Positions 35,015-43,177 of a stretch of DNA of 64,000 nucleotides are shown one piece after another. A program made the position numbers and the translations under genes. The notes beneath the pieces are model-generated. The model was not told the origin of the DNA. It worked only from the letters and a program-made list of their open reading frames with translations, and did no database searches. Position 1 is the stretch's first letter. Every line of letters begins with the position of its first letter. Source of the stretch: DATLHO01 sp035539855 (GTDB lineage Bacteria; Bacteroidota; Ignavibacteria; OLB7); NCBI GenBank assembly GCA_035539855.1, contig DATLHO010000017.1, positions 1-64,000 of the forward strand, given 5' to 3'.

Positions 35015-35156
35015 CGGTCGGCGAATAGGTGAGCCGGGCCGCCAAAGATAGGCGATGCCGGAGGCTTCGCATCGCCACTTCTGTGCGATCTTGCGCCCCA
35101 CGTTGTCGCGCTCGGCGTCCGCCGATCGCTCGTCCAACCCATCCTGGTGCATCGGT

Positions 35157-36236
35157 ATGTCCGACATCCGCATCCGCGAGCTGCGTGGGATCACGATCCT
35201 GCTGGCGATCCTCGTCGTCTTCGTCATCGGCGTCGTGCTGCACGAGCTGAGCTCGGTGCTGCTGCCGTTCGTCATCGCGCTGCTGCTGGCGTTCATCTTC
35301 AAGCCGGCCGTGCTGTACCTGCAGCGACGGCGCGTGCCGATGGTCGTGTCGCTGCTGCTCGTCGTCGCGCTCGTCGGCGGCATCCTGTTTCTCATCTCGC
35401 TGATGATCTACTCGAGCGCCGGCGCGTTCATCGAGAATCTCCCGAAGTACCAGGAGCGGCTCGCCGGACTCAACGACCGCCTTGCCTCGCTCGTCGCGTG
35501 GGGAGCCGCGAAGGTCGGCGCCGATCCGGCGTCGATCGACATTGCGAGCATCGTCCAGTGGTCGACCGTCACCTCGGTCGCGACCACGACGCTCGGCGCG
35601 CTGGTGAGCATGCTCTCGAACGGGTTCCTGATCCTGCTGTTCCTGCTGTTCATCCTCGGCGGCGCCGGGGAGCTCAGCCGCAAGGTCGAGCACGCCTTCG
35701 CCGATCGCACCGCCGAGCGCATCGCGTCGATCATCCGCAACATCGACGTGCAGGTGCGGCAGTATCTCGTGACGAAGACCATCCTCAGCGCCGTCATGGG
35801 CGTCTTCACGGCGGTGGTGCTCGCGATCTTCGGCGTCGACTTCGCGGTGCTCTGGGGATTGCTCGCGTTCCTTCTGAACTACATCCCGAACGTCGGCTCC
35901 CTGATCGCGACGATCTTCCCCGCGCTCATCGCGATGCTGCAGTTCGATTCGTTCGCGACGCCGTTGATCCTGCTGATCATCCTCGTCGTCGGACACAACG
36001 TGAACGGCAACGTCATCGAGCCGAAGATGATGGAGTTCAGCCTCAACCTCAGCTCGGTGCTCATCCTCGTGATGCTCATTTTCTGGGGATGGCTCTGGGG
36101 CGTCTGGGGAATGATCCTCGCGATCCCGATCACCTCCACGATCAAGATCGTCTGCGAAAACGTCGAGCCGCTGCGGCCGATCGCCGTGCTGATGAGCGGG
36201 AGGGTGGGAGCGATGGGGAAGAACGCGCCAGGGTGA
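35157..36236 (+). CDS. AI-2E family transporter (PerM/TqsA-like permease)
   Basis: 359 residues from ATG 35157 (MSDIRIRELRGITILLAILV); upstream codons are not hydrophobic and are excluded. About eight membrane helices are arranged as in the AI-2E exporter/PerM family: two at the N-terminus (11-35, 37-60), one at 62-85 with a soluble helical insert (95-150), then VKT..ILSAVMGVFTAVVLAIFG, LLAFLLNYIPNVGSLIATIFPA (the family's conserved NYIP-G-P/S signature) and LILVMLIFWGWLWGVWGM-IPI. Members export signals or act as cation antiporters. The substrate is unknown. It is divergent from the GNAT-kinase pair. Confidence 0.9.
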   Translation: MSDIRIRELRGITILLAILVVFVIGVVLHELSSVLLPFVIALLLAFIFKPAVLYLQRRRVPMVVSLLLVVALVGGILFLISLMIYSSAGAFIENLPKYQERLAGLNDRLASLVAWGAAKVGADPASIDIASIVQWSTVTSVATTTLGALVSMLSNGFLILLFLLFILGGAGELSRKVEHAFADRTAERIASIIRNIDVQVRQYLVTKTILSAVMGVFTAVVLAIFGVDFAVLWGLLAFLLNYIPNVGSLIATIFPALIAMLQFDSFATPLILLIILVVGHNVNGNVIEPKMMEFSLNLSSVLILVMLIFWGWLWGVWGMILAIPITSTIKIVCENVEPLRPIAVLMSGRVGAMGKNAPG

Positions 36237-36370
36237 TGGCGCGGAAGCTCCGCGACCCTTCGGTCACTCCCGCGCTCGCTAGCGAGCGGGATTCGTGCCG
36301 TGCGCCTTGCACCCTTTGCCGGCCGGTCGTATGATGCGGGAGCGCACTTCGATCATCCCGCTTCACGTCC

Positions 36371-38557
36371 ATGCCGTACCGCCCGCTCGTCATTCTCCTG
36401 CTCGGCCTGCTCTTCGTTTCGCGGAGCACCGCCCAGACGTCCCCGCCGCGCGGCACCGAGTTCTGGGTCGCGTTCATGGAGCGGCTCGTCGATCTCTCCG
36501 ATCCGACCGACCCAATGACGCAGTTGCGCCTGGAGATCGTCGCGGGCGATCGGCCGGCCGATGTGCGCGCGGAGATTCCCGGCAGCGGGTGGTCGGCCGT
36601 CGTCTCGCTCGCCGCCGGTGAGGATGGCGCCATCCTCGTCCCGTCGGCGCTGGCGGTGGCGACGGGCTCGGAGCGCGTCGAGAGCCGCGGCGTGCGCGTC
36701 AGCGCGAGTGCGCCGGTCCTGGTCTCGGCGATCAGCCATCACGCCGGCAGTGCCGATGCGACGATCGTCCTTCCGATCGAGGCGCTCGGCGGGGAGTATG
36801 TCGCCGCCACGTTCGATCCGTTCATGTTCTCGAGCACGCTGCGGGGACTCGCCGAGCTCGTCATCGTCGCGCCCGACAACGGGCTGACCGTCGAGATCAC
36901 GCCGAGCGCCGCGACCGAGCGCGGACGTCCGGCCGATGTCCCGTTCACCGTCTCGCTGCAGAGCGGACAGACCTATCAACTGCAGTCCGAAGGCAATCTC
37001 ACCGGCACGCGCGTTCGCGCGGTCGGCGGCTCGCCCTGCGACCGCTTCGCCGTCTTCAGCGGCAACATCATGGCGCTCGTCGGGGAGTGCAATTCGGTCG
37101 ACCACCTCTACGAGCAGATGCTCCCCGTCGCCGCGCTCGGCCGCACCTACGCCGCGATCCCCTTCGCCGGACGCCGCGGCGACCTCCTCGAGATCGTCGC
37201 GTCGCTCGATGCGACCGTCGTCTCCGCCGGCGCCGCCACGACCACGCTCGATGCCGGCGAGCGGTTTCGCCTGCCGCTGGACACGGCGACGCTCGTCCAG
37301 GCGTCGGGCCCGGTCGCGGTCGTGCAGTACGCGCGCGGCCGCGACTGCGACAGCGTCGGGACCCTCGACGGCGATCCGATGCTCGTGCAGCTTCGTCCGA
37401 TCACGCGATCGGGGGATCTCGCGTTCGTCGCGCCGGGGTCGCTCTCGTTCACCGGACACCACGTGACCGTCGTCGCCGACGACACCGCGTCGATCCGCCT
37501 CGACGGCGCGCCCGTGACGGGGTTTCGCATGCTGCCCGGCTCGTCGACGCACGCCTGGGCCCGGCCCGAGATCTCCGGCGGCGCTCACACGCTCGCGGGC
37601 TCCGGACTCGCCAACGCCACGCTCTACGGAAAGGGTCACGCCGCATCGTACGCCGTCGACCTGAGCGCGACGCCGAGCCTCGTGCCCACGAGCGCCGACG
37701 CCGCGATCGTCCGGCACTGCACCTGCGACGGCGTCGTGCTCGAGGCGCCCGAGGGCTTTGCGAGCTACCGGTGGTCGACGGGCGATTCGACGCGCACGAT
37801 CGTAGCGCGCGCCAGCGGACGCTACGCGGTGACCGTCGGCAACGGCGGCGAGTGCGCGATCACCAGCGACAGCGTCGACGTGATCGTGAGCGCGCCGCCG
37901 ACGCTCTCGCTGGCGCCGGCGATCGAAACGGTCGATCCCGGCGAGGTCATCCCCTTCACCATCGCCGTGGGAAACCGAACGACGACGGGCACCTGTCCGT
38001 CGAGCGTCGACCGCGTCGCGCTGCGCTTTCGCGCGACGATGCTCGCGCCCGAGGCGATCTCCGGCGGCACGATCGTCGGCGATACGCTCATCGGAACCGA
38101 CCGGATCATCACCATCCGACTCCGCCGCGACACGGTGCTGCTCGACATGGTCGCTGCCCTCGGCGACACGCTCGCGGCCGTCGTGACCCTCGAGGCGCTC
38201 GGCGGCGACACGTGTCTGCAGGCGGCCGGCGACACGCTCGCGCGGATCGCCTTCACCGGATGCGAGGTCGGTGGCCGGCGCTACTTCCTTGGGGGCGAGG
38301 CCGCCGCGATCAAACCGGTGCGGCCCGCGCCCGTGCTCGGCGAAGCGTCGGTCGAGATCCGTACGCTGGAGTCCGGCCCGACCCGGCTCGAGCTCGTCGA
38401 TCCGCTCGGACGCACCGTGCGAACGCTTCTCGACGCCGCCGTCGAGCCGGGCGAGCATCGACTCCGTCTCGACGCGAGCGGCATCCTCGCCGGCGCCTAC
38501 CTGCTCGTCCTCACGACGCCCTCGCGGCACGTCGTCCGGCGCGTCGTCATTCGGTAG
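36371..38557 (+). CDS. Secreted IgGFc-binding-like protein with type IX sorting domain
   Basis: 728 residues with signal peptide 1-21 (LVILLLGLLFVSRSTAQ). The first roughly 400 residues follow the bacterial IgGFc-binding N-terminal family: the opening RGTEFWVAF, VRVSASAPVLVSAISHH, VLPIEALGGEYVAATF, then the later CNSVDHLYEQMLPVAALGRT (the family's DHLxEQxxP motif), and PVAVVQYARGRDCD. At about 450-500 is an Ig-like ASYRWSTGDSTRTIVARASG segment shared with the gene at 13014. A cohesin-like stretch (about 510-650) follows, then a sorting domain at the end (LVDPLGRTVRTLL, ILAGAYLLVLTTP). Probably a surface-exposed binding protein; partner unknown. Confidence 0.8.
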   Translation: MPYRPLVILLLGLLFVSRSTAQTSPPRGTEFWVAFMERLVDLSDPTDPMTQLRLEIVAGDRPADVRAEIPGSGWSAVVSLAAGEDGAILVPSALAVATGSERVESRGVRVSASAPVLVSAISHHAGSADATIVLPIEALGGEYVAATFDPFMFSSTLRGLAELVIVAPDNGLTVEITPSAATERGRPADVPFTVSLQSGQTYQLQSEGNLTGTRVRAVGGSPCDRFAVFSGNIMALVGECNSVDHLYEQMLPVAALGRTYAAIPFAGRRGDLLEIVASLDATVVSAGAATTTLDAGERFRLPLDTATLVQASGPVAVVQYARGRDCDSVGTLDGDPMLVQLRPITRSGDLAFVAPGSLSFTGHHVTVVADDTASIRLDGAPVTGFRMLPGSSTHAWARPEISGGAHTLAGSGLANATLYGKGHAASYAVDLSATPSLVPTSADAAIVRHCTCDGVVLEAPEGFASYRWSTGDSTRTIVARASGRYAVTVGNGGECAITSDSVDVIVSAPPTLSLAPAIETVDPGEVIPFTIAVGNRTTTGTCPSSVDRVALRFRATMLAPEAISGGTIVGDTLIGTDRIITIRLRRDTVLLDMVAALGDTLAAVVTLEALGGDTCLQAAGDTLARIAFTGCEVGGRRYFLGGEAAAIKPVRPAPVLGEASVEIRTLESGPTRLELVDPLGRTVRTLLDAAVEPGEHRLRLDASGILAGAYLLVLTTPSRHVVRRVVIR

Positions 38558-38601
38558 CGAGAAAGGTCGGTGAGGTGTTCGCCTGATGTCCTTTTCTCGC
38601 T
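38556..38601 (+). terminator. Possible hairpin after the IgGFc-like gene
   Basis: AGCGAGAAAGG (38556-38566) and CCTTTTCTCGCT (38590-38601) pair with one bulged base. The stem begins inside the stop codon. The following bases, GACCGACC, can also pair with GGTCGGT, so the fold is ambiguous. Confidence 0.35.
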
Positions 38602-38922
38602 GACCGACCGGACGCGTCGACCGGAATTCTGTCCGCTTAACGCCGCGCTCACAATTTTGTCACCATCGTCTCCCACCACCTCCCGCGACACTCCCCGGGA
38701 TCCCCACGAGGGCAGTTCCACGAGTTCAACCGCAGCTTCAACTGAATGGCGTAACGTACTCTCATGTGCCGCGCGAGGTGGCCGATTCGGCTCCCCGGTT
38801 TCGGGTAACCGGCGACGTGAAACCGCTGTTTGACCCGAACTCTGGGGGTGCGCCGGCGGGACGAAAAAAGTTCTCCACAAAGCCCAAAACCGCGCGAATT
38901 CAGGGAGAATGTGAAATAGGCG

Positions 38923-38953
38923 TTGGTTACTCACGGCTCCGCATGCCTATATT
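38923..38953 (+). promoter_or_regulatory. Candidate mraZ promoter
   Basis: TTGGTT (38923-38928) and TATATT (38948-38953) are separated by 19 nt, a spacing slightly long for a standard -35/-10 pair. They lie just before the MraZ box and the mraZ start. The region 38558-38922 upstream shows no gene; it holds AT-richer patches (AAAAAAGTTCTCCAC) and nothing else that I can name. Confidence 0.3.
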
Positions 38954-38963
38954 GCGGCCCGGG

Positions 38964-38978
38964 TGGGGAAAAGTGGGA
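38964..38978 (+). promoter_or_regulatory. MraZ box (two TGGGN repeats)
   Basis: TGGGGAAAAGTGGGA: two TGGGN pentamers exactly 10 bp apart, the arrangement that MraZ binds in other bacteria, where three or four repeats are usual. It starts 46 nt before the mraZ ATG and just after a candidate -10, so a bound MraZ would sit on the early transcribed region and repress the dcw operon. Confidence 0.55.
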
Positions 38979-39009
38979 GACGGCAACGGGTCCAACGTCC
39001 GCGGTCAGC

Positions 39010-39468
39010 ATGTCCTTTTTCAAGGGTCGGGAAACATACTCGGTCGACGAGAAGGGGAGGGTGAGTCTCCCGGCGAAGATGCGTCGCAGCATCGCGCCGG
39101 AGGCGAACGACACCTTCGTGATCACCCGTGGTCCCGACGACGACGCCTGCATCTATCTCTATCCGCTCGACGAGTGGAAGGTGATCGAGGACGGGCTCAA
39201 GCGGCTCAACCAGTACAGCGAGCAGGACCGGTTCTTTCTGCGGACGCTGTTGTACTGGGCCGACGAGGTGACGATCGACCGGCAGTTCCGGATCATGATC
39301 CCGAAGTCGCTGCAGGAGTTCGCGGGCATTGGACGGACGGTGCTGGTCCTGGGCTCGATGGATCACATCGAGCTGTGGAATCCGGAGGTCTTTGACAAGT
39401 ACCTGAGCAAGCAGCAGCAGTCATATGCCGCCGTGGCCGAGTCCGTGATGGGGCAGGCGCGGATGTAA
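39010..39468 (+). CDS. mraZ: Transcriptional regulator MraZ
   Basis: 152 residues from ATG 39010 (MSFFKGRETYSVDEKGRVSLPAKMR); the frame to 38923 upstream is not family sequence and crosses the MraZ box. Two SpoVT/AbrB-like (MraZ) halves are present: residues 6-50 with KGRVSLPAKMRRSI, and 80-125 with IDRQFRIMIPKSLQEFAGI. MraZ forms a ring-like oligomer and represses the dcw operon through TGGG repeats, which lie just upstream here. It is first in a long series of co-oriented cell-wall and division genes. No Shine-Dalgarno sequence is seen. Confidence 0.97.
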   Translation: MSFFKGRETYSVDEKGRVSLPAKMRRSIAPEANDTFVITRGPDDDACIYLYPLDEWKVIEDGLKRLNQYSEQDRFFLRTLLYWADEVTIDRQFRIMIPKSLQEFAGIGRTVLVLGSMDHIELWNPEVFDKYLSKQQQSYAAVAESVMGQARM

Positions 39469-39495
39469 CGCGATCGGGAGCCTCGCAGAGCCATT

Positions 39496-40488
39496 ATGAG
39501 CCAATACCATCAGCCGGTAATGCTCCGCGAGACGCTCGATCTGCTGATCACCGATGCGGCGGGGGTGTATGTGGACGGGACGCTGGGAGGCGGCGGACAT
39601 ACCGCGGCCGTTCTCGAGCGTGTGCGGGGCGAGGGCGGGCGTGTGATTGCATTCGATGCGGACGCGGGGGCGATCGCGCACGCGGCCGAGCGCTTCGCCG
39701 GACCCGATGGCGCGCTGGCCGACGGCTCGCTCGTTACGCGCCAGGCGTATTTCCGGCAGGCCTGCGAGATGCTGCGTGAGGAGGGGATCCGGCCGACGGG
39801 CGTGCTGCTCGATCTCGGCGTGTCGAGCCGACAGCTCGACAGCGACCAGATCGGGTTGAGCTACCGGCTGACGATGCCGCTGGACATGCGCTTCGACCCG
39901 GAGTCGGGGGCGCCGTCTGCGCGGGAAATCGTCAACCGCCGGACGCCGGAGGAGATCGCGACCCTGCTGCGCACCTACGGCGAGGAGCCCGCCGCGTGGA
40001 AGATCGCGACGTCGATCGCCTCGGCCCGCTCTGGCCGGCCGATCGAGACGACGACCGACCTGCGCGGGATCATCGAGGCGATCATCCCGCAGAAGTTCCT
40101 GATGGCGACGCTCTCGAGAGTCTTTCAGGCGTTGCGCATCGCCGTCAACGACGAGCTCGGTGAGCTCGAAGACGCGCTCGACGCCTATGCCGATCTGCTG
40201 CGAGTCGGTGGCCGCCTGGTCATCCTCACCTATCACTCGCTCGAGGACCGTATCGTCAAGGATACGTTCCGCGAAGAGGCTCGCTCCTGTATTTGTCCTC
40301 CCGAGTTTCCGGTCTGCCGCTGTGACAAGGTCCAGCGCTTGCGGGTGCTGACCCGCAAACCGGTCCTCCCCTCCGACGACGAGGTCGCGCTCAACCCGCG
40401 CGCCCGCAGCGCGAAGCTTCGCGCCGCCGAGAAGGTGGGGTCCGATGACCGGGACGCACGTTCGTCCAGTCCGTCCAGGAATCACTGA
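39496..40488 (+). CDS. rsmH: 16S rRNA (cytosine(1402)-N(4))-methyltransferase
   Basis: 330 residues. It methylates N4 of C1402 in the decoding centre of 16S rRNA using S-adenosylmethionine. Family motifs are YHQPVML at residues 4-10, the SAM loop VDGTLGGGGHT (27-37), AFDAD, LLDLGVSSRQLD, PLDMRFDP and the C-terminal VILTYHSLEDRIVK. The insert after it (CICPPEFPVCRC) is a Cys-rich segment also seen in relatives. It begins 27 nt after mraZ, and its stop overlaps the ftsL start by 1 nt (TGATG). Confidence 0.97.
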   Translation: MSQYHQPVMLRETLDLLITDAAGVYVDGTLGGGGHTAAVLERVRGEGGRVIAFDADAGAIAHAAERFAGPDGALADGSLVTRQAYFRQACEMLREEGIRPTGVLLDLGVSSRQLDSDQIGLSYRLTMPLDMRFDPESGAPSAREIVNRRTPEEIATLLRTYGEEPAAWKIATSIASARSGRPIETTTDLRGIIEAIIPQKFLMATLSRVFQALRIAVNDELGELEDALDAYADLLRVGGRLVILTYHSLEDRIVKDTFREEARSCICPPEFPVCRCDKVQRLRVLTRKPVLPSDDEVALNPRARSAKLRAAEKVGSDDRDARSSSPSRNH

Positions 40489-40931
40489 TGGCACTCTCAA
40501 CCGCATCGCTGGTCGCCCGGCGCTCGCTCAGCGGCGCGCGCACGACGTCGACGCCGAAGGCCCCGGCGCGCGAGCGGACGCCGCGTGCACTTCGCCCTGC
40601 GCGACGGTGGTTGACGGCCCTGATGCTCTTCGTCGCGGCCGGCCTCGCGGTCGCCTACATCGCCAACGCCATCGCCGTCAATACTCTCGTGGCCTCGATC
40701 GCCTCGCTCGAGCGGGAGCGTGAAGGGGTCCGCAGCGACAACGAGCAGCTCCGCGGCGAGCTGCTGCGGATGATGTCGGTCGAACGCGTGACCGCGCTGG
40801 CCTCCGGGCAGCTCGGCCTCGTTTCTCCCCAGCGACCGCCGATCGCCCTGGGCCCACAGGCGGGCACGGCAGCGGCGGCGCCGAACGAACCAGAGGCATC
40901 AGGCCGTGGCGAGGAACCAGTCCGCCCCTAG
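40488..40931 (+). CDS. ftsL: Cell-division protein FtsL-like
   Basis: 147 residues assigned by position and architecture more than by sequence. A positively charged N-terminal tail of about 40 residues is followed by one membrane helix (about 41-60, WLTALMLFVAAGLAVAYIAN) and then a periplasmic coiled coil with leucine spacing (LVASIASLEREREGVRSDNE, QLRGELLRMM), then a Pro/Ala-rich tail. This is the FtsL/DivIC layout, and the gene sits between rsmH and ftsI as ftsL does elsewhere. It would join FtsQ and FtsB-like partners at the septum. The tail overlaps ftsI by 26 nt. Confidence 0.82.
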   Translation: MALSTASLVARRSLSGARTTSTPKAPARERTPRALRPARRWLTALMLFVAAGLAVAYIANAIAVNTLVASIASLEREREGVRSDNEQLRGELLRMMSVERVTALASGQLGLVSPQRPPIALGPQAGTAAAAPNEPEASGRGEEPVRP

Positions 40932-43065
40932 GGTGCCGCAGGCCCCCGTCGCGGCGCCGGCTCCGCGACGGCGAACCGCCGGCTCTCGCGACGCGCGCCG
41001 CCTCGCCGTCGTCGCCGTGCTGATCACGCTCGGCCTCGGCGCGGTCGTCGTCCGGCTCGCGTCGCTGCAGATCGTCGACGGCGATCGCTACGCCGAGCTC
41101 GCGCGCCGGCAGTACGAGTCGCGCGTGACCCTCGAGCCCGAGCGCGGACTGATCTACGATCGCAACGGCAACCTCCTGGCGACCAATGCCCTGAGCTACT
41201 CGTTCGCGGTCGACCCGAAGCACGTCGAGCATCCCGCGGAGCTCGCGGCGACCTTCGCCCGGGTGCTCGGCGGCGAGCCGGCGGAGTACCTGGCGAAGAT
41301 GGGCCAGAAGAATCGCTCGTTCGTCTGGATCCGCCGCAAGGTCTCCGGCGCGGCACTCGAGGCCCTCAAGTCGGTCACCGACAACGGAGTCATCAGGATT
41401 CGCGAGCCGCTGCGTCGCTTCGAGTACGACTCGCTCGGTGCCCAGCTTCTCGGGTACACGGACATCGACAACACGGGCATCAGCGGCGTCGAGCATCATT
41501 TCAACGAGCAGCTCAAGGGTCGCCCCGGCTTCATGATCATGCAGCGCGACGCGCTCGGACGCCGTCGCCCGGACATCGATCTGCCGCAGTCCCCGCCGGA
41601 GCACGGCTCCGGACTGATGCTCACGATCGACGTCACGGTTCAGGGGATCGTCGAGGAGGAGCTCGCGCGCGGCGTGCGCGCGGCCGGTGCGGCCTCGGGC
41701 ACCGCGGTCGCGATCGATCCGCGCACCGGCGAGATCCTCGCGATGTCGAGCTACCCGAGCTTCAACCCGAACGCCGTTCGGGGCGCCGATCCGGCGGCGA
41801 TCCGCATCCGCGCGATCACCGACACCTACGAGCCGGGATCGACGATGAAGGCGATCACGGCGGCCGCCGCGATCGAGGAGGGCGTGGTCGACGTCGACGA
41901 GGGGATCGAGAGCAACGGCGGCGTGATGCAGGTCGGCACGCACACGGTCCGCGACGACCATCCGGTCGAGAACATGACCTTCCGCACCGCGCTCGAGCAG
42001 TCGAGCAACGTCGGATTCGCGTCGATCGCCTCACGGCTGGCCGCGCCCCGGTTCTACAAGTACGTGCGCGACTTCGGCTTCGGCATCGTCAGCGGCGTCG
42101 ACCTGCCCGGCGAAGTCCGCGGCGAGGTCAAGAAGCCGAACGAGTTCACCGTCGGCACGCAGGAGTTCATGGCCTTCGGCTACGAGCTCGCGGTCACGCC
42201 GCTGCAGCTCGTCAGCGCGTACGCGGCGATCGCCAACGGCGGAGTCATGATGCGGCCGCACCTGCTCAAGCGCCGGCTCGATCGCGAAGGGGGGACCGTT
42301 GAGGAGATCGAGCCGCAGGAGATCCGCCGCGTCGTCAGCGAGGAGACCGCCGCGATCGTGCGCGACCTGCTCGTCTCGGTCGTCGAGAAGGGGACGGGCT
42401 CGGCGGCGCGGATCGTCGGACTCAAGATCGCGGGCAAGACCGGAACGGCGCAGCAGCTCTCCGGCGGCGCGTACTCGAAGGAGAAATACAACGCCTCGTT
42501 CGCGGGGTTCTTTCCGGCGGAGAATCCGAAGGTGGCGCTCCTGGTGCTGCTGGACAATCCGACCAACGGATACTATGGCGGACAGGTCGCCGCGCCGATC
42601 TTCCGCGAGATCGCCCGACGCGTCGTCAACGCGTCGATGCACGGATCGGAGTCGGAGCTGCGGATCGCCGCCGACGCGCCTGCGCAGCGCAGGGCGGTGC
42701 CCATGGCCGCCAGCGCGACGGTCGCGATCCCCGATCTGCGCGGAGTCGAGCTCGGTGCCGCGCGACGGGTTGCCGAGCGCTACGGATTGCGCGTCATGGC
42801 GCGCGGCACCGGCCGCGTCGTCATCGCGCAGGAGCCCGCACCGCGCTCCGGCGTCGCCCAGCGCAGCGTCGTGACGCTGGTCACCGGGGCCGATCCCCGG
42901 CGCATGCCCGACCTGCGAGGAATGAGCCTGCGACGGGCGGTCAACCTCCTGAACGAGGGCCGCATCCGTCCCCGCATCACCGGCACCGGCCGCGTCCGCG
43001 AGCAATCGCCCGCCCCCGGCGCCGCAATCGACAACCGAATCGTAGCCTCGCTCCGTTGCGAATAG
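40906..43065 (+). CDS. ftsI: Peptidoglycan transpeptidase FtsI (PBP3) with two PASTA domains
   Basis: 719 residues from a GTG start that lies inside ftsL. One membrane helix (about 32-50) is followed by the PBP dimer domain (RGLIYDRNGNLLATN). The transpeptidase has all three motifs: S312-T-M-K (YEPGSTMKA), S366-S-N368 and K511-T-G (KIAGKTGTAQ). Two C-terminal PASTA domains (about 600-655, VAIPDLRGVELGAARRVAE; and 660-718, RMPDLRGMSLRRAVNLLNEG) are typical of the SpoVD/FtsI branch in Gram-positives and the Bacteroidota-Chlorobiota group. It cross-links septal peptidoglycan in the periplasm with FtsW. Confidence 0.95.
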   Translation: MARNQSAPRVPQAPVAAPAPRRRTAGSRDARRLAVVAVLITLGLGAVVVRLASLQIVDGDRYAELARRQYESRVTLEPERGLIYDRNGNLLATNALSYSFAVDPKHVEHPAELAATFARVLGGEPAEYLAKMGQKNRSFVWIRRKVSGAALEALKSVTDNGVIRIREPLRRFEYDSLGAQLLGYTDIDNTGISGVEHHFNEQLKGRPGFMIMQRDALGRRRPDIDLPQSPPEHGSGLMLTIDVTVQGIVEEELARGVRAAGAASGTAVAIDPRTGEILAMSSYPSFNPNAVRGADPAAIRIRAITDTYEPGSTMKAITAAAAIEEGVVDVDEGIESNGGVMQVGTHTVRDDHPVENMTFRTALEQSSNVGFASIASRLAAPRFYKYVRDFGFGIVSGVDLPGEVRGEVKKPNEFTVGTQEFMAFGYELAVTPLQLVSAYAAIANGGVMMRPHLLKRRLDREGGTVEEIEPQEIRRVVSEETAAIVRDLLVSVVEKGTGSAARIVGLKIAGKTGTAQQLSGGAYSKEKYNASFAGFFPAENPKVALLVLLDNPTNGYYGGQVAAPIFREIARRVVNASMHGSESELRIAADAPAQRRAVPMAASATVAIPDLRGVELGAARRVAERYGLRVMARGTGRVVIAQEPAPRSGVAQRSVVTLVTGADPRRMPDLRGMSLRRAVNLLNEGRIRPRITGTGRVREQSPAPGAAIDNRIVASLRCE

Positions 43066-43177
43066 AACACAACGGCAGCCGACCGGAACCGACGAGACAA
43101 GCATCGCTGGCATCCCAGCCAACAACAAAAAACAAATAACCAATACCCGTTACCGAACCCCTTCTCCGGGCACGTCA

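Noticed and set aside
34440..35996. N-terminal extension of the hybrid kinase frame up to 35996
   Set aside because: Low-complexity Arg/Glu-rich sequence running through the GNAT gene in another frame and the AI-2E gene antisense; the ATG at 34439 fits the TM domain.
36353..38530. A 725-residue minus-strand frame opposite the IgGFc-like gene
   Set aside because: Shadow of the plus-strand gene, which has a signal peptide, family motifs and a sorting domain.
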